From positions 13,454,001 to 13,518,000 of the forward strand of contig CP141150.1 of NCBI GenBank assembly GCA_035235625.1: a stretch of DNA of 64,000 bases. The letters run 5' to 3'. Positions 46,985 through 60,063 of the stretch are shown here, piece by piece. The translations under genes were made by a program, and so were the position numbers. Under the pieces are notes generated by a model, which was given only the letters and a program-made list of their open reading frames with translations, was not told where the DNA came from and made no database searches. Position 1 is the first letter of the stretch, and every line of letters starts with the position of its first letter. The stretch is from Saururus chinensis (taxonomy: Eukaryota > Streptophyta > Magnoliopsida > Piperales > Saururaceae).

Positions 46985-47335
46985 CAAATCTTCAATCCAA
47001 ACAAGGGAAGTCTCAAGTGCCTAACTCAATTTCCTTCTTTGTTCACATGATTAAAACTGAAGCTTTGCAAGGTATTTAGAAGACGTTTTGCACTGAAAGC
47101 TTGGATAATCTTGATAGAATCACGTTCAAAAATCACGTCCATATAACCCATATCAATGACAACTGAAATTGCCCTAGCTACTACTAGATCTTCTATTTCA
47201 CTGCGTAGACAATAAAGGATTCAACTATTGCTATCCTACACAACCACTCCAACTCCTGATTTTTTAAGGCCTTCGAAGAGAGCTCCATTGCAATTGATCT
47301 TCATTTTCCCAGATTTACATTTTGGATGATCATTA
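46985..47335 (-). pseudogene. RNase H-like (RVT_3) domain remnant of a retroelement
   Basis: Minus-strand reading: KMKINCNGALFEGLKKSGVG, VVV, stop, DSN, stop, LYCLRSEIEDLVVARAISVV and IDMGYMDVIFERDSIKIIQA, then HVNKEGN. This follows the plant RVT_3 pattern (kvNvDGA...GvGvVlRDs...E..A...A.......i.E.Ds..v...N..N.vAH). At least three in-frame stops. Plant L1-type LINEs and related proteins carry this domain; no adjacent reverse transcriptase was found. Confidence 0.7.
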
Positions 47336-47369
47336 ATATAATACTTGAGATTTTTTTAAATTCCCTATA

Positions 47370-50300
47370 CTTTGTTGTGTAAATATAAGTGAGTTTGACC
47401 TTAAGTTTTTTATTATACCAACTTCCTTTCTACATAGAGTTTGGATAAAGAACTTTTTTATTAAATAGTAGATACAAATGGATGTTCAATCTGAAATTTT
47501 GGGGTCTTATAGTAAACATAAATATCTTCATAATGCTACCAAGAACACATTAATAGAAGTTTGTACGAGGAAGTTATGGTTGAGTAAGTTGGGACTTGGT
47601 ACTGTTGGCGGTTATTATCGATAGCCATAGACATGTTGGTGGTTGTTGATAGTTTTAGGCAGTTTTGCAATTTTACTTAAAAACTACCAAGTTTGATGGT
47701 TTTACACTAGAATTTCATCTCATTTCCCTTATAGGGATTTTTGAAGCTTATAAACTCCATTTTTCTTGGAAAAACTTCTCAAAATGAAGAGGAAGAAGAT
47801 AAAGAGCTCTCTAAATGAAGATGAATCAAGGGAAGAAGTAAATTTATGCAAGGATTGATCGACATCCCATGCAAGAAAGGATTTTTATATCGTGAAATAG
47901 GTTGGATTGCTAGCATTGATCCCTCTATAGTTTTAGGAATTGTGGGTTATTCTCAAAACATTGTGAATTCATGATTATATGTTAGATTGCAAACCTTATT
48001 ACCATAATTTGGGTTTGAAGTGATTGTATGAAATAAATCATGATATATTTAATGGCATAAAAGCATGTAGAAGATGATTTATGAAATTTTGTGATGATTA
48101 TGTTATGATATATGTTTTCATCATGTTTAATGATCATTTGATAGCTAGAATCATCATTTGTCATTATGAGAAGGTTATATGTAGAAAGGATTACGACATG
48201 ACATGATTTGGAATGCTTTTGGGAACCGAGAACAAATTATGTTGTTTATTCCCGATCATGAACATGACCACCGATACGTCAATGATGGTGTTACTGAAAG
48301 GGGAGAGATGGTAGTACTCGCACTGACATGCAACGACATGTGTGCGTAAAACCTATTTAACATTGGCAATGAGGTCAACGCGTTAATGTGGCATCGATGA
48401 GGTAGGATATTCGAAGTAAACCCACCGTTAGTGACGGTTCGACATGTCAATGGTCACCGATGGGCATCGATAATTTGACCAACACATTGGCGAGTCTACC
48501 GATAGTAAACTGGTAATGGGTATTTTTTAGCATGAGCTGTTACATGATATAAGTAATTATTAAGTAACATAATAGCATAAAATTCTATACATAAGAGTGC
48601 ATGTGGATGTGATGATATGATTGTTGATGTATGGGTATATATACATTTTGTATGTAAGAATCTTTGTATTAGATTGCAACCTAGACTATTGGAAAATAAC
48701 ACAATATTAGAGATTCCTAGTGTCATGTTAGCTCCTTAAGCGAGTCATTTTTCTATGACGAACGGATGGGTATGGTATAAAAAAAGATCATAGTCTTCCA
48801 ACTTTCCAAGGATGGGAGTTACTTTAGGACTCTAGATATGCAGCAAGGACGATGTCGCTAGGCTATTTAGCATGTTTAATATTTCTTACTTTAAGGTAGA
48901 TAACGTTAAACACATGAGTGCCAATTTATTTGTATTTAATCATATCAAGATATTTAGAGATGTACTCGGGTAAAACCTTTTTTAATTTAAGACATATTTT
49001 GACTTGAATTACTATTGTACTCCGATTTAGTATTTGTATTTTCAAAAAACAAATTAGTTGCACCCTAAGATATCTTGTCACTGATTTTGACAAAAAAAAT
49101 TGAAAAAATTTGTTTCCATTGTTTTATTCATAAAAAAGAATTAAAAAATCTCAAGGCATGATAGGGCTAATGGATCTAATTTGTAGATTAGAGATTTCTT
49201 GATCTAGAGAGAAAATCAAAAGGATTCTTAGTTGTTTGGAGGTAAGGGGATTCTGCTTGGTGATATTTTTCTTGCATTGACATCATGGATTATGTGATTG
49301 ATTATGTTTATGATGATTGATGGATGTGTGAGCGTTGATTCCTTTAAGTACAAGTTTTGATACTACTTTTTTATATTTTTCATATCTAAGAGTTGGATGA
49401 TGTTTCTATTAAGATTTATGATGTTTTGATAGTTGGTCGCACTTTCATTTGGTTAAAAATTATAGTTTTGCAATTTTGCTCAAGCCCCCCATGGGCCTAT
49501 CAATCCAATAAATATATGTCTTCTATTTTATTTTTTGTAAGACAAAATTTTAAGGTCTAGGCCAATCAATTAGCCAAGGTAATGGAAAATAGGTTTTAAG
49601 GGCCGATCCATTGCCCTATGGACCGATCGGACACCCTAAAGCCCAATTGATCACCACAAGAAATTTTTTACTTTTTGGCTTATTTTAAAACCAGATCTTG
49701 GCAATTTGGATGTGTCGTTTGCATGTAGTTAGCACGGTATTAAAGTTATAGTAGGTTAGTTATGCTTACATGCACATAATATTATTTACATATGAATTAT
49801 GTCTCATGCATCATGAATTAGCCTTGTGAGATTTAAATCGCTCAATCATGTTTTACCGGGATTAGCCATGAATCGTATTTACCTAGATTTGATGTGGTTT
49901 TTCAATAATTTTCTCGATTAATTATATCAAATTTTAAATAAATAAGTTTTATGTTTGAAAGGGCAAGTTTTACGTTTGAAAGAGCATATTTCCTCCCCAT
50001 GTTAAGATGATTGAGATACTTGAGATGAACTGTTAGACATTGGAGCTATGCTCCGGGGTTGGTCGTGTCCGTGTGTACCGGCTTGACTAGGGACTTTTGG
50101 TATTTCTAGTTTATAGGGGTGTTAGGTTGTTTGGTATTTTTGGTCTTTGAAATACAATGTAATAGGTAATCGATATTTATCTTGGGATTCGATACATTAT
50201 TGAGATGTTTACACTAGCATTATTGTGTAAGGAATTTGATGCATTATTGAGATGTTTACTCCCAATGTTATGTAAGAGATTTTGATGTATTCTTTAAATA

Positions 50301-51032
50301 TTAATACTAGTATTGCATAAAGATTTTTATGCATCTTGAGATTGTGTTTTATGATGTTAATGTAAGTTTTGTACTTTCAAAACCTTAATGGGTTATGCTT
50401 TCAAAACCTTTTGGTTTGGTTTTTTGCGGTTATGCCACAAAGGTGCTTAGGATAATTTTTTTGTGTGAGCAAGGTGAAAACTAAGAAGATGTTGAGCAGG
50501 GATGAGATATTTAGTAAGGGATAATTAATAGTTAATAAAGTGATCTAACTTTGAGACTTCATAGTTATGTTTTGATAGCACCTTCATTTTGGTTGTTACG
50601 GGCTTGTTTATTACTTTTGAAGGCATTGGACTTCACTATGCCTATGAACTCAAATTATAAGGATCCTTAGTAATATGTTTATTAAGGATAGTTCAATTTC
50701 CTTTATTTCAACTTGGATCACTTTACCACAAATATGTGGCATCTAGCCCATGGTCTTTGGGGTTAGTAAATTATAGTATCCTCAAGCATGTTCAGGTCGG
50801 GGGCATGATAAAGACTATCAATGTAAGAGATTGAGTAAGACTATATGAGCAAGATTATAAGTGTAAGAAAATGAGTAAGATTATATAAGCAAGACTGTAC
50901 ATGTAAGTTCGTGTAAGATTGTAAGGTAAGATTATATGAATATGAGTATGATTGTACAAATATGAGTATGTTGGTATGTGTACGAGCATGAGTATGTTTT
51001 ATTGTGAGATTCAAATTATGTTATTACTAGTT
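47370..51032. mobile_element. Degenerate old LTR-derived sequence (copy A)
   Basis: The stretch 47384-47900 ('agtgagtttgacctt', 'gacatgttggtggttg', 'gtttgatggttttacac', 'tatcgtgaaatagg') recurs in related form at 51075-51465 and 54806-55330. No coding remnant of gag or pol was found. Limits are approximate. Confidence 0.45.
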
Positions 51033-51465
51033 GTAACACGCAAAAATTTTCTAAATTTCCTAAACTTAGCTAGGTGGAAATAAGTGAGTTTGACCTTTAG
51101 GTCTTCTTCATATAATAACTTCCTCTATACATGGAGTTTGCATATGAAACTTTATTATTACATAGTAGATATAAAGATCTTCATAGATCTTCCAAAAGTG
51201 CGTAAATCAAAGCTCGAATGAAGAAGTTATGATAGATAAAACACCAAGGAAGTTTTAGGTGTACATGTGGAAAACAATGAATTTGATATTTGGGCATTAT
51301 AAATACAACAACTTATTATGTGGATTGAGTTTAAGTGTGAACTCTTTATTATATAAAACTATGCTGACATAGATTTGAAACTCATCTAAGAATGTGCAAA
51401 TTGGGGTTTGGATGAAAGAGTTATATTGTTAGAAATTGGACTTGAGGTCCAGTCATGACTCATAG
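51033..51465 (+). mobile_element. Old LTR-like copy B, left part (split by solo LTR-1)
   Basis: Starts TGTAACACGCAAAAATTTTC, an LTR-like start similar to those of the two solo LTRs, and continues as copy B. It is interrupted at 51465 by solo LTR-1 with CATAG duplicated, and resumes at 54806. Confidence 0.5.
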
Positions 51466-54400
51466 TGTAATATCCTAAATTTTCCTAACTTTCAAAAATT
51501 AAATATGTGGGAAATAAGGTGTTTAACCCTTTGAATTTCTTAGGAGAATAACCTCCTTTATAGATAAAATTTGTGGCTAAAACCAATTCTATTAGAAAGT
51601 AGACAGATAGAGCTTCGAAACGCCACCAAGAACGCACAAATCAGAGTTCGGATGAAGGAGATACGACTGTTCGAAGTTGAACATATCGTATAGGGCCTGT
51701 TTACCCGATTTATATGTGTATTTGGCCCGTTTAAGTTGTCTTGCGGCCCGGTTAATTACTGCTCCGAAATTGGGTTTTTGGGGCCTAATTTCTCATGGGA
51801 TTAAGAGTCCTAATCCCATGCCTATAAAAAGAATTAATTAGGGTTAATGAAAGGGGGGATTTTGGACAGTTAAGGGAAGGAGGATTCTTTGGATCAAGCG
51901 GTCCTTCGAATTTTTTAGCTATAATCCAGCGAGGCGTGGTGGCGGTGGATCGACAACAACGTGGCCTTAGAGGTAAAATTTCGAATCGAGATTAGTAGGG
52001 GTTTCCCTAAATAATTTAGAAGTTAATGATCAGATATTTTTGCACATCTATTTCTGTGATTTATATGAACAGTGATTGCAGAGATCACTGTTCATGTAAA
52101 TCGGTGTTTTCTACTGCTGCCGGCCGCCCGGCGGCCATAGGCCGGATTTACCTCCAGTCGCTTTCTTCTCGGCGAATGTTGGCCGGGGCGGCGGTTGTCT
52201 CGACGGTAGCGGCAGAGCCGCTGCCGCACAGTTTAAAATAAAAAGGGGGGTAGGACCGTAGCCACACCGGCCTTGGCTGCACCGGCCATGGCCGTGCTGC
52301 CCGTGGCCACGCAGGCTCAGGTCCCACTGGCCTTGGCCGCAGTGGCCCAGGCCGCAGCGGCCGTGGCCATGGAGGTTTCTGCCGCTACCCACAGTAAAAG
52401 AAAAAAAATAGAGGGAAACGGTGATTTTGGCCCCGGCTGGCCACTGGGCGACGGCGGGGGCTAGGCCCATTGTGATCGCCGTCTGGCGGCGATCCAGTGG
52501 ACCCCAACCCGCCGCCCGGCCATGGTGGCCAGGGGCGGCACCGCCAGAGGCATTTTTGCCTCTGGCCGGATGCGGGGAAGACGACCTGCGTTGCGGGTCG
52601 TCGACCCAAACCGACCCGGCCCGGGTTGTTTGTTTTTTTTTAAAAAAAAAAAAAGAGAAAAGAAAAGGGAGTGAAGCGGGTCCGGTTCAGGGGGTTAATA
52701 GTGTCGAATAAATTCTAGAAAAATACTCATGTATGTAGAAAGGTTTGGGATTATTCTGACTGAGTTTCAGATCAGGGAAAAATCTCAGAGACTGTGAAAT
52801 GATATTTTTACCCCTGTTAGTTAATTATCGTATAATATTAAATTACCCGAGTTCGAGGCTCTGGTTCAGGGGTGTATGAGTAGATTTAAAAATTGGACAA
52901 ATTTCCAGCAAGATCTTAGTGTGTTACCTAAGTATAGACGAAACTGCATGGTGAGGAAAAATCCCAGTAATTAGATAATAGACTGTTCTACCCCTAGGGT
53001 TAAGATCAGAAAGTATTTGAACTGGAGTCGGTTCAAGGGGTTTACGACCCCGTTAAACGAAAAGAAAATTATTTCAGGTCCACAATGTCAAGATGTACCC
53101 CTGGGATTAGTTTTGAACCTATCAAGGTTCAGGGAAGCCCTGAACAAAAGATAAAAATACCCTTGTGCAGATTGACCGTATTCGTGTGGATGGAATTAAT
53201 GGGCCAATGTGATACCGAAACCTTTTGAGAGGTTAAAGACTTACTCGAGAGCAGAGAGGACTGTATCTAATGTTAGATAATTACTTTAATGCCCTTAGGT
53301 GCATTACGACCAGTTTTTATAAAGATTTATTAAGATAACCCAAGGAGGGTTAGGGCACGATAGCTCGAATAATTCTAGTTTCATTAATGAATTTTATTAT
53401 TGATATTATGATCTGCTTGGACCTGTGTGGTTTTGATTGTTTATGTTGTTCATTGTTTCGATATTTACTACTTACACTAGCTTAAGATTATTGAAAGATT
53501 AATTGATGGGGCTTGATAGCTTTGGATTGGGCAAGAACATCTAATCAAGATAAAGACTAATATACCTCTGAGGGGTCTGGGACTAGTTCATAGAGTGAAC
53601 AAAGCCTTTGACCTGACGATTTGCCTTGGTTGATGAACTGATGGCAGTCTCGAGTTTTAAACCCTAGTCTAGAAGGAACTAATAGGGTTTGGGATAGTCA
53701 TTCGAAATCCTGGCTTATAGATGAGCAAGATACGATTCAAAATGGTTTCCTAAGTTTTTAGCTCTTTTGAGGAGCCACTGATTTGACCGTGTAGTTGCAC
53801 TTCCCCATTGGAGGAGTTGTGCGTGAGCCGGGCTCACTTTCGATCTATTGAGGATCTTTTAGTGTACATGTAATTGGATTAGCTGACATCCTGCTTGGTT
53901 GGCTTTTCCCGCCACTTCTGTTCAGGTGCAGTTGTGGCCCATGCCCTTCCACTCCAGTCAGGTCCTTCATGGGCTAGGAGGGGTGATGGTACTTCCTGGT
54001 GGATTCCAGGGGCCTGGGGGATTCCATGGTGTTTTTGTTATCATTTGTAACTAAGGTTGACATTTGATGAGTCTATCTGTCTTTGGGATTAAACGGGGAT
54101 ATTAATTATCGAACAATGGTTCGAGAAATAATTAATAACATTGATTGATATTGCTTGTTTAATTAGAACAAGTGGAACGATTAAAGGACTTGCATAAAAT
54201 GTAGGTTGCTTTAAAATACTTAAGCATTGCATGTGTGTTCCTATGCTTCTTAGTATAGTGTAGTATTAGGCAGAACTACGTCTGGATCCAATCTTGTTGG
54301 AAACATTAGAGATGTTGTCTAATGAGTACGTAGGCAACTAACATCGGGTGATGTTGGCCCGATCCGAAAAATATTAATAAAACCTTTTGTCCTTTGGAAG

Positions 54401-54800
54401 CTCTTCTCCTGAAGGCGGAGATGCTTTATTATGGTTGTGGTTGTTGTTTGGTTTGCTTTGTTGCAGGTTTTTCAGACGACAATGAGTGAGACCAAGATTG
54501 ACGCGTATAGGATGAAGTTTCTTCGTGTTTGCAACTCTAGTATGTAAGTGTACCTTTAGCGTGAGAGTCAACTTGTTATTTATTTTCAGATGGATGACGG
54601 ACTTGTACTTAGATGGATGAGCTATTCTTTATGAATTTTCAGTCGTTAAATAATATCGTATGATTTGATATCTGTATTTATGAACCCCAGTTATCATGAC
54701 CTGGATATTTAATCGAATGGTTTGTTTTAAAAAAAATAAATTTCTCGCTACTTACTATTCGTGCTATTTAAAAATGCTTTTAAAAATCCGGGTCGTGACA
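51466..54800 (+). mobile_element. Solo LTR-1 (3335 bp) with 5-bp target duplication
   Basis: Starts TGTAATATCCTAAATTTTCC and ends CCGGGTCGTGACA (TG...CA), flanked by CATAG at 51461-51465 and 54801-54805. Contains a TATAAAA at 51823-51829 about 360 bp in, followed by a leader-like region. There is a GC-rich segment at 52110-52620 with imperfect repeats of 'ggccatggccg', and a conserved 3' end ('tttctcgctacttact'). No gag or pol is present and no second LTR with this duplication. Long non-coding LTRs of this form fit Ty3-gypsy elements (inference). Confidence 0.8.
51823..51829 (+). promoter_or_regulatory. TATA box in solo LTR-1
   Basis: TATAAAA preceded by 'atgcc' in the likely U3 region; the equivalent place in solo LTR-2 reads 'catattaaataaag' and is degraded. 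Confidence 0.5.
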
Positions 54801-54805
54801 CATAG

Positions 54806-55400
54806 AAACATGTTGATCTGACCCTTAGTTATTATTAAGGTTATAACGTTTTCTATAGGATGGATTTTGATTTGAAATTTGGGATTAGAAAGTAAACAAA
54901 ATTATCTTCTTAACTCTACTATGAACACATTAATCGGAGTTTGTATGAGGAAGTAATAGTTATTTGAAGTTGGGACTTGGTCGAGTTAGAAGTTGCTATC
55001 AGCGAGTCATAGACATGTTGATGACCTCACTGATGGTTCAGGTAGTTTTGAGGTTTTGCTCAATAACCACTCAGTTTGATGGTTTTAAACCAGAATTTTA
55101 TTTTTTTTCCCTTATAAGTGACTTTTAAGGCCTTTGGACTCCATTACTTTTGGAAAAACCTCTCCAAATAAAGAAGTAGAAGATCAAGGCCTCTCCAAAT
55201 CAAGAGAAATCATGAGAATGAGTATATTTTTGTGGGGATTAGTCAACATCGTGCTTAAGGAAGGATTTTTATATCGTGAAATAGGTCTGATTGTTAACCT
55301 TGTATTGTGATTTAATATGGAATATGCATGTATGATTTGAATTATGAAATCATTAGATATGAATGAATAAAAATAGGATTTTTGGTGAATTCATGTCATG
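54806..55400 (+). mobile_element. Old LTR-like copy B, right part
   Basis: Continues the sequence broken at 51465 and matches 47450-47900 ('gacatgttgatgacctc', 'gtttgatggttttaaacc', 'tatcgtgaaataggt'). Confidence 0.5.
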
Positions 55401-55909
55401 GTGATGATGAGAAAACATGATTTTTTGTTGGATTGCAAACAAAAAATCCACTAAAGGGTTAGGGATCTTACAATAATCCACTAAAGGGTGACTACATTCA
55501 CCACCTTTCCAAAGTTGATAAGATAAGACTCCATGTTGCCACTAGAATGGAAAAGATCTCGAAGATAAAGGGTGTGACAAAGTAACCTCTGTCAAAAAGC
55601 TAGTAGCAGGAGTTCTTTTACTAGAATTCATGCAAACATCGATCACCATGTTATTGAGCCCACAAATATGTGTGTGTCTCTTCTGCATAGGAAAATTTAG
55701 GAGTTTAATGCATCTACTAATGAATATTGATTCTTTTTTTTTCATGCATGTAATATGACAACTTTGTGTATGTTTTCTGAACATTTTATGTCCACAATAT
55801 GCATACTTTTTTCTGCTATTCTTCTCTTCGAAATTTCTATGTTATATTGTATAAGTAGTTTCGAAAAAATTTCTATTACATTTAGTGTATGTCATGCATT
55901 TATTATGTA

Positions 55910-56060
55910 ATCGGGGAATACACACTCCCTTTGATCGTGTTACCGATTACACGATATGTATACACCATCCCATATAACACTACACATTGATCAAAAGATT
56001 GTGTTATTGATAACACAAAGTCCATTTGGTTGTGTTATCAATAACACGATAATTATATAC
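55910..56060. repeat. Palindromic GTGTTATCAATAACACG-type repeats
   Basis: 'gatcgtgttaccgattacacgat', 'tgtgttattgataacaca' and 'tgtgttatcaataacacga' in about 150 bp, close to the C-terminal end of the Mutator-like gene; possible element-end repeats. Similar cores are at 17904-18245. Confidence 0.65.
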
Positions 56061-56139
56061 TAGTGTATATAACAACACAATATTCATCAAAAAACATGTT
56101 TACATAAGTAAAGAACAGGGGTGGATAAGGCAAACCAGA

Positions 56140-56383
56140 ACAATATTCCTTGTCCTTATGTCTCTTTCCTACCTGTGTGTTTGAATGTCTTTCACATGTA
56201 CTTGGACGAGCAGCCACATTTGGATGGTCATCTTGTGCGTTGTTGTAGCATTTGGTATTGTGTCCCAACAGCCCACATGCTCCACATTTACATGGCGCTA
56301 TGACCTTGGGTTGTGACTATTTGATTTTTACTTAAATGGCCCATCTTCTTGAGTGGGATTGGTGGGTTGAATGCAAGTAGAAC
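56140..56383 (-). pseudogene. Mutator-like (MULE) transposase, C-terminal zinc-knuckle part
   Basis: Minus-strand reading: LAFNPPIPLKKMGHLSKNQ, then in another frame CKCGACGLLGHNTKCYNN, a CCHC-type knuckle of the kind found at the C-terminus of MULE transposases, with one residue fewer than usual between His and the last Cys. The coding sequence is cut at 56383 by solo LTR-2 and continues at 60064. Confidence 0.6.
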
Positions 56384-59300
56384 TATAACGTCCAAGAATT
56401 TTCTAAATTCCCGAAGTCGACCATAGGAAATTAGGGTGTTGGACCCCTTGATCTTCTCATTGGAATAATTTATTCAATGCTTGGAATTGGTATCTGAATT
56501 CTTTATGGATGGAAATTAGATAGAAAGAGCTTTGAAACGCCTCAAGAACGTGTGAAATAGAGTTTGGATGAGGGAGATATGATCGTTCGAAGTTGAACAT
56601 ATTGTGCGGGGCCCATTTACTTGAATTGGATGCACGAATTAGCCATTTAAGTCGCTATACGGGCCCGAATATTTTGTGATGGAAATTAATAAAAAATAGG
56701 CCCAAGTAGCCCAATTAGCCCAACTCTTATTGAGATTAGAAAACCCTAATCTCTAGGCATATTAAATAAAGAGAATTAAGGCTTTTTGGGGGGTTGGCCG
56801 GAGAGGAAAGAGATAGAGTCGTCAAAGTTTTTCCGGCGACCGGAGCAAGATCATGGTCAATGACGGAGTCAGAGAAGAGGGAGCTCGAATCTTCGAAGGC
56901 TGTAGATCAATAACAACCCAGCGTGTAAGGTAGAATCGTTCAAACATCCTTTTAATTTAATTTAGAGCCACGTATGAATTATTTAATTAGCAAGAGCTAG
57001 TCAGGCCGCCGGCCATAAAACATCTGGCTGCCAGCCAGATCAATTATCCCAGTCAGCGGAGGGGCAAAGCTTGAGTCTTTGTCTTCTCTGTTGATCGGCC
57101 GGCAAGAGGCAGAGACTCGCTAGAAGTTTGGACTGCTCACCTTGAGTTCTTTGTGAATCTTAGAGGAGAGGAGACGTTGCGGGACAATCATCGGCAATGG
57201 GCTGGCGTCGGGACATGGAGGTTTGGAATTGCCGCTGGATGGCAGATCAAACAACCCCAACCCCATGGCTGGATGAGGCGATGGTGTGGGTGCAAAACTC
57301 CGGTGAAAAGGTCTGGCCGCTTTGTAGAATGACCGGCAGGCATTGTGTGCCGACGGGGTTAGGCCTAACGGAATTGCCTCACGGAGGCGATCACACTGGC
57401 CCAGCCCATTGGCCAACAATGGCGACCGGAGGTGGCAACCAGAGGCCAGCAAGGACACTGCTGGCCGGATATGAGGAAGACGGGTTCGTTTGGCCCGGAC
57501 CCGACTGGCCTGGGTCTGGCCCGGACCGGTCTGGATCATAAATAAATAAAAAAAGAGAACAAAAGAAATAGTAGTGAACTGGGTTCAGTTCAGGGGGTTA
57601 AAAGAGTCAAACAAATTTAGGACAATTAAACATGGACCGTGAGAGGTGGGGGGGAGTATTTTGACCAAGTTTTAGACCTGGGAAAAATCTTAGAGACTGT
57701 GAAATGACCCTTTTACCCTTATAGTTAAATCATCGTGTGATATTCACTTACCTGACTTCGGGGCTCTAGTTCAGAGGCCTATGATTTGATTTAAAAATTG
57801 AGAAAATTCTCAGTGATATTTTAATGGGTAAATAAATATATTCCAAACCACTAAGTGAGGATAAATCTTAGTGAGTGGTTAATTGATCATTTTGCCCTTA
57901 GGGTTTATAGTAAACTGTTGTCAAAACCTGGGTCGGTTCAAGGGGTTCACGGCCCCATCACACGCTAGGAAAATTACACAGAGTCCATGAAGTCAAGTAG
58001 TACACTTGAGTTCAATTTTGGACCCATCCGATGTCAATAAGGCTTTAAACCAAATAACAGAAATACCCTTTGAGTGAATAGCTAACATTCATGTGAATGG
58101 AAGCGTGAGTTAGTTGGAGAGTGGAGCCTTCTGAAAGGTTAATGACTTAAAATAAACAGAAGGGTAGTGAGATGGCCAAATGACCCAAGGGGGGGTACCA
58201 AACCCTAAGTGGTAGAATTACCTTAATGCTGTTAGGGGCAGTATGTTCTGTTTCCACTAAAACTAATAACCTAACCACCAAGCATTAGGGTACGCTATAG
58301 TGACGTGGAATGACTTCAAAAGGAAGGGGTGTGACTAGTAAGTGACACGAAGACCTTGTCAGGTATAGTGTCACAGGAAACAAGGGGAATGACCCTCATT
58401 CTCAAGGTTTAGGGCAGTGGATTACACATGTTTGCAACTGAGTACATCAATCAACTAGAGTATTAAATACGTAACTCGTGCGATGTGTTAGAGTTAATTA
58501 CAATCTCAGGCTTGAATTCTCTGAGCCCTGGCCCTGCAAATGAGTGCAACGGGCCTCTGTTTATTATTTATACACTTGTGTGAATGCATATTATATATGT
58601 TGATTATTCTGATGCTTGCATTTATTATTGCTATGTTAAGTTATATCAGTAACTTAAAGTTAATAAAGACTATTCAAGAGATTTTGATTGTCATTGGATT
58701 GTGGGGAGAACACCTAATCAAGATAATGACTAAAATACCCTCTTTAGGGTTGGGACCAGTTCATGGAGTGAATGGGGCCCTGACATTGAATTTTACCTTG
58801 GTTAATGAACCGAAGGTGGCTACAGGATGTTCTCTGAGTCATAGCTCAGTAGATGAGCTATTTATTAGGCCAATTCACAAGGTGAAAATGACCAAATGGT
58901 TGAGCGAATACTTAACTGGATGGAAATAATCTAGTCTAAGTTCAGATGTTTGGGGGAGTCAATGGTTATAAGTACTTGAGGCTTCTATGGTTATATTAGT
59001 AATGTCTTATGATACATTTTCTCCCAAAGTTGGGATGATGGAGATTGTGATATGCTTCTTCATCGCCACGATAGTTTGGGTATTGACCAGAGGGTCTTTA
59101 CCGCAGGTCTCCCACAGGTCTTCCTAGGACTATTTAGTATGTACGAAAAGCGGAGTTATATGAGCATCATGAAAGGCTTGTGTTTCTTGTCAATCTGTGT
59201 CCATGAGCACAGTTAAGATCCTCTTCTCCAGATTCATGGCAGGCTATTGAGAGCCCTGGGGATTTGGGTCAAGCTGTTGTTAAGCAGTCTACTCCAAGGT

Positions 59301-60063
59301 TGGAGTCCTTTGTCTGGAGATTTCTCGAGGGGCGAGTTATCTCTAAGTGAATACATATTTGATAGTATTAATTATCGAACAAGGGTTATGAGATAATTAA
59401 TTACATTATTTGATATTGCTTGTTAATTAGACAAGTGGAACAGCTAAATGACTTACTAAAATGTAGGTTGAAAATACCTAAGCATTGCATGTGTGATGTT
59501 ATGCTTCATAAGATAGAGTAGTTTCTAGGCAGAACTACGTTTGGATCCGATCTTGTTGGAAACATTGGAGATGTTGTCTAATGATACGTAGACAACTAAT
59601 ATCGGGTAATGTTGGCCCGATCCAAAAAATATTAATAAAACCTTTTGTCCTTTGGAAGCTCTTCTCCTAAAGGCGGGGAAGTTCCAATGTTGTTGTGGTT
59701 CTTTTTTGGTTTGCTTGGTTGCAGATTCTCTAGACGATGATAAGTGAGACCAAGACAGGCGAGCACAAGAGGTTTATGCATTTTTGCAACTCCGGTATGT
59801 AAGTGTACCTTTAGCATGAGAGTCAACTTGTTATTTATTTTCAGATAAGTGATGGACTTGTACTTAGATGGATGAGCTGTTCTTGTTGAATTTTGAGACG
59901 TATAAATATTATATGATTTGATATCCGTATTTGTGAACCCCAGTTATCATGGCCTGAATATTTAATCGAATGGTTTGTTTTGTATTTAAGAAGAAAAAAA
60001 ATATTTCTCGCTACTTACCATTTGTGCTATTTAAAAATATTTTTTAAAATCCTGGTCATAACA
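56384..60063 (+). mobile_element. Solo LTR-2 (3680 bp) with 5-bp target duplication
   Basis: Starts TATAACGTCCAAGAATTTTC (TG decayed to TA) and ends ATCCTGGTCATAACA, flanked by AGAAC at 56379-56383 and 60064-60068. Aligns along its length with solo LTR-1 ('gttcagggggttaa', 'tcttagagactgtgaaatga', 'ccttttgtcctttggaagct', 'ctatttaaaaat'), with clear divergence. It splits the MULE transposase. Confidence 0.8.

Noticed and set aside
52111..52470. Gly/His/Arg-rich minus-strand open frame
   Set aside because: Produced by GC-rich minisatellite-like repeats in solo LTR-1.
51466..60063. The two long LTRs as a pair bounding one retrotransposon
   Set aside because: Each has its own different 5-bp target duplication, and between them lie old LTR-like sequence and part of a MULE, not gag-pol.
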